From Deltaproteobacteria bacterium UBA4427 (GTDB taxonomy: Bacteria > Myxococcota_A > UBA9160 > UBA4427): a DNA stretch of 18,851 nt. Made by a program: the position numbers and the translations under genes. Shown piece after piece: positions 1-7,110 of the stretch; the first letter of the stretch is position 1, and every line of letters starts with the position of its first letter. The notes beneath the pieces are model-generated. The model saw only the letters and a program-made list of their open reading frames with translations, did not search any database and had not been told where the DNA came from. The DNA lies in assembly GCA_002390675.1 (NCBI GenBank), contig DGPZ01000190.1, positions 4,377-23,227 on the forward strand, read 5' to 3'.

Positions 1-73
1 CTTTGACCTTGTCCTTCGTGTCGCCCGGTTCCTTGCTTTCGTCTTGGTCGTCGCAGTTATTATCGTCGCTCAC
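1..73 (-). CDS. 5' end of an unidentified gene following fmt (partial)
   Basis: The final bases of fmt form a GTGA in which GTG can start a new frame while TGA ends fmt. The frame stays open to the window edge, giving 24 residues that begin VSDDNNCDDQDESKEPGD. The visible part is very acidic and hydrophilic and looks like a disordered N-terminus, with no recognisable domain. The 4-base overlap suggests translational coupling to the priA-def-fmt set. In many bacteria rsmB, and in some deltaproteobacteria a DUF116 protein, follows fmt; the visible residues do not look like an RsmB N-terminus, and identity cannot be decided from this fragment. Confidence 0.5.
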   Translation of the reverse strand, partial: MSDDNNCDDQDESKEPGDTKDKVK

Positions 74-1116
74 GCGCTCACCGATCCTTTATGTGCGTCG
101 GGGGCATACGAAGTTTCGGCACTGTCCGACGCTTCGATGAGCGAGAAGCACTCACCCTCAGCGAGATCAAATCCGCGCAAGAAATCCGCGACGGGAAGAG
201 GTTTGCCACCGGGGCGCTGCATCACGAGAGGGACGAGGCTGCCTTCGCCGGTAATAATTCGAAGGTCGGGTTCGCCCTCTTCTTTGCCTAACACGGCCGT
301 TCCGGGAATTGCGCCCGAGTCGTCGCCCCCGCCGAACCATTCCGCACGAGAGATCTTCAGAACGATCGCCTCGTCGCCCCGCTCCAGCGTGATCGCGCCG
401 CCGGGCTTCGGAGAGACGGCATGAAGTCGTGCTGCGAGAGCTCTCGCACTCTCGCGCAAGTCGAGCACCGCATCGCTCTTCTCGATCTTGGCCGCGAAGG
501 TGACGGCGTCGGCGTCCTGCTCCGTCCAAGTGATTCGCTTCTCAGCAATCTGCTCAACGGCTTCGCCAATGGCGTCTGCGGCAACGGTTGCGATCCGCTC
601 CGAAAGCTCGACAACATTCTCAGTAGGCCCGATCGGAATCCGCTTCATGAGGGCGAAGGGCCCTGCATCCATTTCCTTTTCGACGCGCATGACGGAAACG
701 CCGGTCTCGGTCTCGGCGTCGAGAATCGCCCGGGCAATCGGAGCAGCACCGCGGTATTTGGGGAGTAGGCTCGCATGGGCGTTAATGAGATACCCCGCGG
801 TTGGCATCTCGCGGACCTTCTTGGGGATGAACTGTCCGAAAGCGACGACGACGCCGAGGTCGGGTTGAAGTGTAGCGAGGGCTGCAACGGCTTCTGGATC
901 GCCGACTTTCTCGGGGCGAATCAAAGGGATCTCTTCTCGGAGTGCGACTTCGGAAATGGGTGAAGGCGAGAGCTTGCGGCCGCGACCCCGGCCGCGGTCG
1001 GGTTGCGAGACCACGCCTACGACTTCGTGGGGGCCTGCAATCAGGGCCTCGAGCGTGGGGACAGCAATCTCCGGCGTGCCGAAGAAAATAATGCGCAGCG
1101 CATCCGCGCGGGCCAC
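70..1116 (-). CDS. fmt: Methionyl-tRNA formyltransferase
   Basis: Fmt transfers a formyl group from 10-formyltetrahydrofolate to methionyl-initiator tRNA in the cytoplasm. The 348-residue product, close to the usual length of about 315, opens with the Rossmann strand IIFFGTPEIAVP near residues 9-20. It carries the formyltransferase signature NAHASLLPKYRGAAP at about 112-126 and EMDAGPF at about 148-154, supplying the catalytic Asn112, His114 and Asp150 expected from the E. coli enzyme. The C-terminal third (about 215-320) matches the OB-like tRNA-binding domain in position. The start is GTG, three bases after the def stop, giving MARADALRIIFFGTP. Upstream partners are priA and def, the usual conserved order. 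The extra C-terminal tail of about 30 residues is not recognisable. Confidence 0.97.
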   Translation of the reverse strand: MARADALRIIFFGTPEIAVPTLEALIAGPHEVVGVVSQPDRGRGRGRKLSPSPISEVALREEIPLIRPEKVGDPEAVAALATLQPDLGVVVAFGQFIPKKVREMPTAGYLINAHASLLPKYRGAAPIARAILDAETETGVSVMRVEKEMDAGPFALMKRIPIGPTENVVELSERIATVAADAIGEAVEQIAEKRITWTEQDADAVTFAAKIEKSDAVLDLRESARALAARLHAVSPKPGGAITLERGDEAIVLKISRAEWFGGGDDSGAIPGTAVLGKEEGEPDLRIITGEGSLVPLVMQRPGGKPLPVADFLRGFDLAEGECFSLIEASDSAETSYAPDAHKGSVSA

Positions 1117-1119
1117 GAC

Positions 1120-1638
1120 TTACTCTCGCTCTTCGGCGAGCTGCTTCTTGCGCTTCTTGATGTAGAGGCCGCGCTTTAGGCGACTAATACGGTCGATGAA
1201 GAGGATGCCGTCGAGGTGGTCCACTTCATGCTGGATACAGACGGCACGCAGACCTTCGGCTTGCTCTTCGATGGTATTGCCGTCCAAGTCTTGTCCGCGC
1301 AAAGTGATCTTTGCGTCGCGCTCAACGGTCGCGTCGTAGTTCGGAACAGACAGACATCCCTCGTCCCAAGTGATGCGGCCTTCGCGGTCGCTGATCTCGG
1401 GATTGATGATCACGCTCGGGTGTTTGCCTATTTCTTCGTCGCTCCACTCGGTGTCGATTACGAACATGCGGACCGAGGCGCCAACCTGGGGCGCGGCGAG
1501 GCCGATGCCCGGCTCGTCGTACATGACTTCGATCATGTCGCGGGCGAGCTCGCGGATCTCGTCGGTCACTTCCGTGATCGGTTCGGAAACCAACTTGAGG
1601 CGGGGGTCGGGGAAATGGAGAACTTCTCGAAGGGCCAT
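1120..1638 (-). CDS. def: Peptide deformylase
   Basis: Peptide deformylase removes the N-formyl group from nascent proteins, using a metal ion (Fe2+ in the typical family member). From the chosen ATG the protein is 172 residues, typical of the family. All three active-site motifs are intact: GIGLAAPQVG (residues 44-53, Gln51), EGCLSVP (93-99, metal ligand Cys95) and QHEVDHLDG (136-144, HExxH ligands His137 and His141 with catalytic Glu138). A longer frame from a TTG at 1653 adds only five residues; the ATG giving MALREVLHFPDPRL fits the normal N-terminus of the family better. It lies 231 bases after priA and 3 bases before fmt, whose product makes the formyl group that this enzyme removes. 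Confidence 0.97.
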   Translation of the reverse strand: MALREVLHFPDPRLKLVSEPITEVTDEIRELARDMIEVMYDEPGIGLAAPQVGASVRMFVIDTEWSDEEIGKHPSVIINPEISDREGRITWDEGCLSVPNYDATVERDAKITLRGQDLDGNTIEEQAEGLRAVCIQHEVDHLDGILFIDRISRLKRGLYIKKRKKQLAEERE

Positions 1639-1826
1639 AAATCGGTCTCGCAAACGGGCGGTAAGGCGAAGCGGTTTTGGCCGCTTGGGTTCGTCTGCCT
1701 TGGTCGCGGAAAGGGGTCGCAGAAATGAAGCGCAGAAGGATGCGTAGAAAAAGGAAAGCCGAAAGGACCGCCGGGAGGGGCGTGACCCGCCGGAAGTGGG
1801 TGGGCGAATTGGGAGCGTGTCCCGGT

Positions 1827-1847
1827 CCGGCTCGCTTAACTAGCCGG
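1827..1847 (-). terminator. Weak hairpin after priA (doubtful terminator)
   Basis: In the 231-base gap between priA and def, CCGGCT and AGCCGG form a 6-bp stem around a 9-base loop, 22 bases past the priA stop. No T-run follows on the minus strand, so this is a poor intrinsic terminator. It could be an attenuating structure or chance in GC-rich DNA. I see no other gene or clear promoter in the gap. Confidence 0.2.
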
Positions 1848-1869
1848 TTCCCCAGCGAAATCGCGGTTT

Positions 1870-4404
1870 TTATAGCATGTTGACGGGACGTGCGTCGAGA
1901 GCCATCTGGACTTCCTTAGGCAGACGGCGTCCCACGGCGAGCGCCGCCTTTGAAGCGCGATCGAGCGCCTCCTGATCATCGCCCTTGATCAGACACATAA
2001 ATCGGTAGCGCCCGCGCAGACGTGCGAGCGGAGCGGGAGCCGGGCCGAGCACCTCGAGCCGTGCGCCCTTCGGGATCATGGCCTGCGCCGCGCGCGCGAC
2101 CGCCTCGATGCTCTTGCGAGCATGCTCTTCTTCTTCGGCGTGGACGACGATGCGGGTGAGTTGGCCGAAGGGCGGGTAGCCGAGGGCCTCCCTATGTCCG
2201 ATTTCCTCCCGGTAAAAGCCTTCGAAGTCGTGGCTCCCGACCGGGGCGAGGGCGTAGTGGTCCGGCACGAAAGTCTGCACGACGACGCGTCCCGGCCGCG
2301 AGGCTCGTCCGGCGCGGCCGGCAACCTGGGTCAGGAGTTGGAAAGTGCGTTCTGCGGACCGGAAGTCAGGGAGATGTAGGCCGATATCGGCGGCGACGAC
2401 GCCGACCATTTGGACGCCGGGGAAATCGTGTCCCTTGGCGACCATTTGTGTGCCGATGACGATGTCGACTTCTTCGTCTTTTAACGCTTTGAGGACGGAC
2501 TCTGTGTAGCCGCGTTTGCCTGCGACATCTCGATCGAGCCGCATGGTTCGTGCGCCGGGAAAGAGTCCCTGGACTTCCTCCTCAAGACGTTCCGTCCCGA
2601 CACCTAACAAAGCCGTCTCGGGGTCGCCGCAGCCGTTGCATTTTTCCGGCGGGTCGCGCATGAGGTCGCAATAGTGGCAGCGGAGTTGGTGGTCGGACGC
2701 GTGGAACACGAGCGCGACATCGCAGTCATCGCATCTCTCGGCGTGCCCGCACTGGAAACAGAATATCCGCGTCGAGAAGCCCCGGCGATTCAAGAAGAGG
2801 ATGGTCTGTCCGCCGTCTGAAATTGTTTGTTCGATCGCCGCCCGCATGGGCCGCGAGAGAATCATCTTTCGTCCGCGGTAATTCTTGTCCTTCTCCTTGC
2901 CGAGATCGACGATCTGAACTGCCGGGAGCGGGCGCCCGCCAACACGCCGTGGGAGTGAAAGTCGGCGGATTTTGCCCTTATCGGACTGAAATCGGGTCTC
3001 GAGTGAAGGCGTCGCAGAGCCTAGGATGATGGGGCAGCCGGCCTGCACCGCGCGTCGCGTCGCGAGGTCGATGGCGTGATAGCGGAAGCCTTCTTCGTTC
3101 TTGTACGCACCGTCGTGTTCCTCGTCGATGACGATGAGGCCCAAGGACTCGAGGGGGGCGAATAGGGCAGAGCGGGCGCCGACGGCGATGCGGGTTTCAC
3201 CTGTGCGAAGACGCTCCCATTGTGCGAGCCGGTCGCCGGGCTTGAGGCCACTATGTAGGACTGCGACTTCGTCGCCGAAGCGTGCGCGCACTCGAGCAAG
3301 CAATTGATGCGTCAGCGTAATTTCGGGAACTAACACAAGCGCCTGCTGTCCCGCTTCGAGGGCCTCAGCGATTGCGCGGAGATAGACTTCCGTCTTGCCA
3401 CTACCCGTCACGCCATGGAGTAGGAAGCTCTCGTGAACCTGCCGCTTGATCGAATCCCGAAGGGGAACGAGGGCGTCTCTTTGGTCGTCGGTCAGCTCGA
3501 CTTCGCCGCCACCATCTAGGATCGACTCGACTTGGCCAAGGCGAGGACGTTCTGAGAACGCAACCAAATTACGTTTTTGCAGGCTGCGCAGGAGAGATCC
3601 GGCGTTTGGGTCCTCAGCTGTTAGGCGTCGGGTTTCAACGCCGGACGGAAGCTCTGCTATTCGTCGCAAAAGAGCAGCTTGTTTCTTGGCGCGCACAAGG
3701 GTTTCCGTCGCCGCGAATTCGACATCTACGTCGAGGGCCACTCGAACCATCCGCTCCATAGGGATACGCGCCTTCGCCCGCCGCACTTCGACGCGTCGTT
3801 CAACGAGCCCGTCCTCGGCCAGCGCTCTCAGCCGGTTCTCGAGGTCAACTCGCGGAAGCGCCTTGGTGAGCGCATGCATTGTTAGAGGCTTGAGGGCGAG
3901 TCGTTCGAGGATTGGGCGCGCGGTTCCACCCATGGCACGTTCGTCGATCGCTCCCTCCGCGATCGCTCTCTCCCCGCGAGCTGTGAGAGCCCAGGGACGG
4001 GCCAATCGCGGTGTTGAGCCGGGAGGAAGCGCATGGGCGAGCGCGAGCCCAATCGGGGTATAGATGTCGCGAGAGGCCACCCGCAGGAGTTCAAGCATGT
4101 CTGACCCGACAACCGGCTCTTCATCGATCACGCTTTCGATATCGGCCAGGGATCTGTTCGGGTTCGCGGATGCAGTGTCTTCTTCGGTGACCCAATCGCT
4201 GGGGACAACGACACCGATCAGGGGCTGGCCGCCGAAGTTCACACGAACGCGGGAGCCTGGTTCGACGAGCGCTTCGTGGCTCGGAAGGACGCGATAATCA
4301 AAGAGTCGGTCGAGCGGCACCGGCAAAGCCACGCGCACCACCCGCTCGTTCGTGGCATTCTTTGCATCGGTCGGCGGCAAGCCGTCGAAAAGGGGGGTCG
4401 ACAT
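1870..4404 (-). CDS. priA: Primosomal protein N' (replication restart helicase PriA)
   Basis: PriA is a 3'-to-5' superfamily-2 DNA helicase that recognises stalled forks and reloads the replisome. The 844-residue protein (E. coli PriA is 732) has the N-terminal 3'-DNA-binding region (VALPVPLDRLFDYRV near residues 25-39). Walker A GVTGSGKTEVYL lies near 330, the DEEH box in VIDEEHDGAYKNEEGFRYH near 425, and motif III ILGSATPS soon after. The zinc-binding insertion at about 545-590 has paired cysteines (CFQCG, CDDC, CHYC, CNGCG). The C-terminal helicase motifs GTQMVAKGHDFPGV and QVAGRAGR are present. The ATG gives MSTPLFDGLPP; there is no strong ribosome site upstream, so a slightly internal start is possible. 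That ATG overlaps the ATG of the divergent gene on the other strand. The extra length comes mainly from the N-terminal half. Confidence 0.97.
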   Translation of the reverse strand: MSTPLFDGLPPTDAKNATNERVVRVALPVPLDRLFDYRVLPSHEALVEPGSRVRVNFGGQPLIGVVVPSDWVTEEDTASANPNRSLADIESVIDEEPVVGSDMLELLRVASRDIYTPIGLALAHALPPGSTPRLARPWALTARGERAIAEGAIDERAMGGTARPILERLALKPLTMHALTKALPRVDLENRLRALAEDGLVERRVEVRRAKARIPMERMVRVALDVDVEFAATETLVRAKKQAALLRRIAELPSGVETRRLTAEDPNAGSLLRSLQKRNLVAFSERPRLGQVESILDGGGEVELTDDQRDALVPLRDSIKRQVHESFLLHGVTGSGKTEVYLRAIAEALEAGQQALVLVPEITLTHQLLARVRARFGDEVAVLHSGLKPGDRLAQWERLRTGETRIAVGARSALFAPLESLGLIVIDEEHDGAYKNEEGFRYHAIDLATRRAVQAGCPIILGSATPSLETRFQSDKGKIRRLSLPRRVGGRPLPAVQIVDLGKEKDKNYRGRKMILSRPMRAAIEQTISDGGQTILFLNRRGFSTRIFCFQCGHAERCDDCDVALVFHASDHQLRCHYCDLMRDPPEKCNGCGDPETALLGVGTERLEEEVQGLFPGARTMRLDRDVAGKRGYTESVLKALKDEEVDIVIGTQMVAKGHDFPGVQMVGVVAADIGLHLPDFRSAERTFQLLTQVAGRAGRASRPGRVVVQTFVPDHYALAPVGSHDFEGFYREEIGHREALGYPPFGQLTRIVVHAEEEEHARKSIEAVARAAQAMIPKGARLEVLGPAPAPLARLRGRYRFMCLIKGDDQEALDRASKAALAVGRRLPKEVQMALDARPVNML

Positions 4405-5131
4405 GGCGAGATCGTATGGCGGGCGCGGGCGCGAGGAAAGGCCACGCGTACGGGTCGACGATGACGGAGAGACTCGAACTCTTGTTGTCGACGAAACCTT
4501 CGCCTCTTTCTATCGCCCGGGCGAGATCGCAACGCATTGTGTTTGGGACGCGATCGCCGCTCCGATTCTTTGGCTACCGCCGAAGCGACGTCGACGAATT
4601 CTGTGTCTGGGGCTCGGGGGGGGCTCTGTAGCGCGGATCGCTAGGACGCTCGCTCCGGATGCCGAGATCAAAGGCATCGAGCTGGACTCCGACGTGATCC
4701 GGCTTGCACGAGCCCACCTCGATTTGGATCCCCTCGGCCTCGATATCGAGATCGCGGACGCGAAGGTATGGATCGAAGCGCAGTCTCCCTCGAAGGGTCG
4801 CTACGACGTGATCCTTGAGGACGTGTTCATCGGAAAGGGCGATGACGTTCGTAAACCGGATTGGATTCCGGAGCCGATTCATGAGCTGGCTTTTCGACTC
4901 CTCGCGCCGGGTGGCGTGTTCGTGAGCAATACGCTCGACGAGCACAATCGCGTGGCGCGCACCATGCGTGAGCATTTTGACCGAATCGTCTCGATCGAGA
5001 CCGAGGACTACGACAACCAAGTTTTGGTCGCAGCGAACGGCGATTTGACGGGGGCGGGGCTGCGACGCTGCGTCGCGGAGTCCCCTGTGCTCTCAGCGAG
5101 CCTGCCGATTCTCAGCTTCCGCCTGCGGTGA
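4403..5131 (+). CDS. Spermidine-synthase-like Rossmann-fold protein
   Basis: The 242-residue product has the fold of the spermidine synthase/SAM-methyltransferase superfamily. It has a nucleotide-binding glycine loop CLGLGGGSVARIA (about 68-80), an acidic end to strand 2 (IELDSDVIRLA, 92-102), an acidic residue before strand 4 (EIADAKVWI, 116-124), and strand 4 RYDVILEDVF (133-142). True aminopropyltransferases carry a D-S-x-D-P type motif at this last position; here it is EDVF, so polyamine synthesis is not supported and a methyltransferase or orphan role is more likely. A long in-frame extension from 4352 exists, but the ATG at 4403 follows a good ribosome site (AAAGGGGGG, centred about 10 bases upstream). 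It is transcribed divergently from priA, and the two start codons overlap. The substrate is unknown. Confidence 0.75.
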   Translation: MARSYGGRGREERPRVRVDDDGETRTLVVDETFASFYRPGEIATHCVWDAIAAPILWLPPKRRRRILCLGLGGGSVARIARTLAPDAEIKGIELDSDVIRLARAHLDLDPLGLDIEIADAKVWIEAQSPSKGRYDVILEDVFIGKGDDVRKPDWIPEPIHELAFRLLAPGGVFVSNTLDEHNRVARTMREHFDRIVSIETEDYDNQVLVAANGDLTGAGLRRCVAESPVLSASLPILSFRLR

Positions 5132-5206
5132 GTGCGTTCAGCGGCGAGTCGCAAGAGGCATGGGCGTGCTGAAGCAGTTCTGCAATCGATTTCACTCTCG
5201 GTCTTG

Positions 5207-5230
5207 AATTAATCAAACGTTTGATTAATT
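5207..5230. promoter_or_regulatory. 24-bp perfect palindrome, probable TetR-family operator
   Basis: The half-site AATTAATCAAAC is followed directly by its exact reverse complement, a perfect 12+12 palindrome with no spacer, ending 9 bases before the tetR start codon. This is the expected form and place for an autoregulatory operator of a TetR dimer. A weak -35-like TTGAAT (5204-5209) overlaps its left edge; any matching -10 would lie inside or at the right edge of the palindrome, so bound repressor would block RNA polymerase. No Shine-Dalgarno sequence lies between the palindrome and the ATG. Confidence 0.85.
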
Positions 5231-5239
5231 TTAGCCGCC

Positions 5240-5923
5240 ATGAACATTGATACTCAGACTCCGACCCCCCGAGGCCCTGGACGCCCTCGTCAATCCGAGA
5301 GCGAAAAAGCTGACGTCCGCGAGCGCCTGCTCGATGCAGCTACTGAGCTCGCCGTTGAGCAAGGATTCGAAGCCTGCGGGCTTCGGGAAATTGCCACTCG
5401 CGCCGAAGTGAGCCCCGCCATGATCTCGTACTACTTCGGGGACCGAGACGGTCTCTACGAGGCGATGTTCGGACGCGCCTTCGAACGGATCTCCGAGAAA
5501 GTCGCAGCCGTGATGGCCGACCCTCTGCGAAGCGGCCGCGACCGAATCGATGATCTCGTTGCGATTCAGGTGAAGGCGATCGCCGCGGATCCGTGGCTGC
5601 CGAAACTCGTGATGCGCGAGGTTTTAGCGCGCAACGGCTCGCCCATGCAGGAATTTGTCAGCAACGCGGTCGCGAAGGGCCCACTGCAAATGATGGTGGA
5701 CTGGATTGAGCAGGAACAAGAGCGGCATGAAATCCGATCCGATTACGATCCCCGCATGCTGGCTATGACTATCGCGAGCCTCACCGGTTTTCCCTTTTTG
5801 ATGCTCCCACTCGTTGGAGATCGACTTGGACTTGAGCTCGATGATGAATTCCCCGATCGGCTGATCGCTCATAATCAGAAGCTACTCTCCAACGCACTCC
5901 GCGCCCATACGGAGGAAGAATGA
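5240..5923 (+). CDS. TetR/AcrR-family transcriptional repressor
   Basis: The 227-residue protein has a typical TetR N-terminal DNA-binding domain. Helix 1 begins at RERLLDAATELAVEQGF (about 27-43), and the helix-turn-helix LREIATRAEVSPAMISYYFGDRDGLY spans about 48-73. A basic GRPR stretch at 14-17 resembles an AT-hook and could help it hold the AT-rich operator just upstream. The C-terminal ligand-binding half is all-helical and not assignable to a ligand. It is the first gene of an operon with an RND adaptor, permease and CMD-family protein, so it most likely represses them and itself, released by a substrate of the pump. The ATG is chosen because it directly follows the palindrome; there is no clear ribosome site, so leaderless or weak initiation is possible. 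Its stop overlaps the next start (ATGA). Confidence 0.93.
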   Translation: MNIDTQTPTPRGPGRPRQSESEKADVRERLLDAATELAVEQGFEACGLREIATRAEVSPAMISYYFGDRDGLYEAMFGRAFERISEKVAAVMADPLRSGRDRIDDLVAIQVKAIAADPWLPKLVMREVLARNGSPMQEFVSNAVAKGPLQMMVDWIEQEQERHEIRSDYDPRMLAMTIASLTGFPFLMLPLVGDRLGLELDDEFPDRLIAHNQKLLSNALRAHTEEE

Positions 5924-7107
5924 TGACCCCGTTCGTAAGGGCGAAGGCCACGCCTAACTACTCATTCACGACGCGCCGCAGGTTGGTCGCTAGCCGTAGA
6001 GTGATGTTATTTGCTCTGTCGCTTGTTACGGCATTCTCATTCGGATGCTCCGGCGGAGACGACGCGAACGGAGGCGACGACCTTACTTCGGCATCGCCAC
6101 TTCCGCCGGTCCGATTGCGTGTGAGGGTGGATCCCGTGCGGCTCGAGCCTTTTGCTGCGGATGAGGCCGTGACAGGGACCGTTCGCGCGTTCCACAAGGC
6201 GACAATTACTGCTGAGACACAGGGGCGAGTTCTCGCGCGAAAGCTTGAGCCTGGAGCTGAGGTGAAAGCGGGGGGCGTGATCGTTGCGCTCGAGTCTTCA
6301 CGGTTTGAGCTTGAGGTGCGACGGACGACTGCCTCACTGGGGGCAGCGCGCACGGTGCTTCGGCATGCGGAGCGCGAACTTGCTCGGGGCGATCAGTTGA
6401 TGAAGCAGAAGGCAATTAGTAGTCAGCAACACGACGATCTCACACTTGCTGTGGATAGGGCGAGGGATGAGGTTCTGTTGGCTGAAGTGGCTCGTGATAC
6501 GGCGAAGCGCAATCTCGAAGATACGCAGATTGCCGCCCCCTTCGACGGCACGGTGGATTCGATTGAAGTGAATGTTGGGGACTTTGTGGCACCGGGGACA
6601 CCGGTAGCCAAGCTTGTCGATCTCTCTCGGGTTCGCATATTCGGTGGCGTCACGGCAAAAGAAACAGCTCGTCTCGTCTCTGGAACTAAGGCGAATGTGA
6701 GTTTTGCAGATCTCGGCGGCGAGGTGTTCGAGGCGACTCTTCAAAGTGTCGCCCGTGTTGCCTCGAGTGGTGACGGCACCTACGGAATCGAGTTGTGGAT
6801 GGATGATCCCGCAGGCAAGATGCGCGACGGCCTCGTCGCACGCATCGAATTGTTGGACGCGGATGAGCGACCGACGCTGATCGCGCGGCGAGCCGCGCTC
6901 TTGCGTAGCAACGGATATTCGGAGGTATTCATAGTCAGCGCTTCCGGGGGAGAGAACCGAGCAGAGGTCCGGCGCGTACGCACCGGCCGCATCCATGGCG
7001 AATGGGTCGAAATTCTTGATGGCCTCGCAGAGGGTGACCGCGTGATTTGGGACGGGCAATTCGCGTTAGGCGAAGGATCGGTCGTCGTGATTGACGGGGA
7101 GCAATAA
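5920..7107 (+). CDS. RND efflux periplasmic adaptor (membrane fusion protein)
   Basis: This 395-residue HlyD/AcrA-type adaptor links an inner-membrane RND pump to an outer-membrane channel. The N-terminus has basic residues, then the hydrophobic segment MLFALSLVTAFSFGC (29-43). Cys43 followed by GGDD suggests a lipoprotein, although the residues before it are not a canonical lipobox. The first half of the lipoyl/barrel-sandwich domain is at about 75-110 (VTGTVRAFHKATITAETQGR, LEPGAEVKAGGVIVALES). An alpha-helical hairpin spans about 110-185, with the second lipoyl half IAAPFDGTVDSIEVNVGDFV at about 205-225. The beta-barrel and membrane-proximal domains follow. The start overlaps the tetR stop; an internal GTG/ATG at residues 28/29 would give a more standard signal peptide. 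The permease begins 3 bases downstream. No outer-membrane channel gene is in the window. Confidence 0.94.
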   Translation: MMTPFVRAKATPNYSFTTRRRLVASRRVMLFALSLVTAFSFGCSGGDDANGGDDLTSASPLPPVRLRVRVDPVRLEPFAADEAVTGTVRAFHKATITAETQGRVLARKLEPGAEVKAGGVIVALESSRFELEVRRTTASLGAARTVLRHAERELARGDQLMKQKAISSQQHDDLTLAVDRARDEVLLAEVARDTAKRNLEDTQIAAPFDGTVDSIEVNVGDFVAPGTPVAKLVDLSRVRIFGGVTAKETARLVSGTKANVSFADLGGEVFEATLQSVARVASSGDGTYGIELWMDDPAGKMRDGLVARIELLDADERPTLIARRAALLRSNGYSEVFIVSASGGENRAEVRRVRTGRIHGEWVEILDGLAEGDRVIWDGQFALGEGSVVVIDGEQ

Positions 7108-7110
7108 ACG

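Noticed and set aside
3446..4063. Plus-strand open frame of 205 codons opposite priA
   Set aside because: Arg/Ser-rich low-complexity product over conserved priA coding sequence, with no ribosome site.
6334..7059. Minus-strand open frame of 241 codons opposite the adaptor gene
   Set aside because: No recognisable domain and fully within a confident plus-strand gene.
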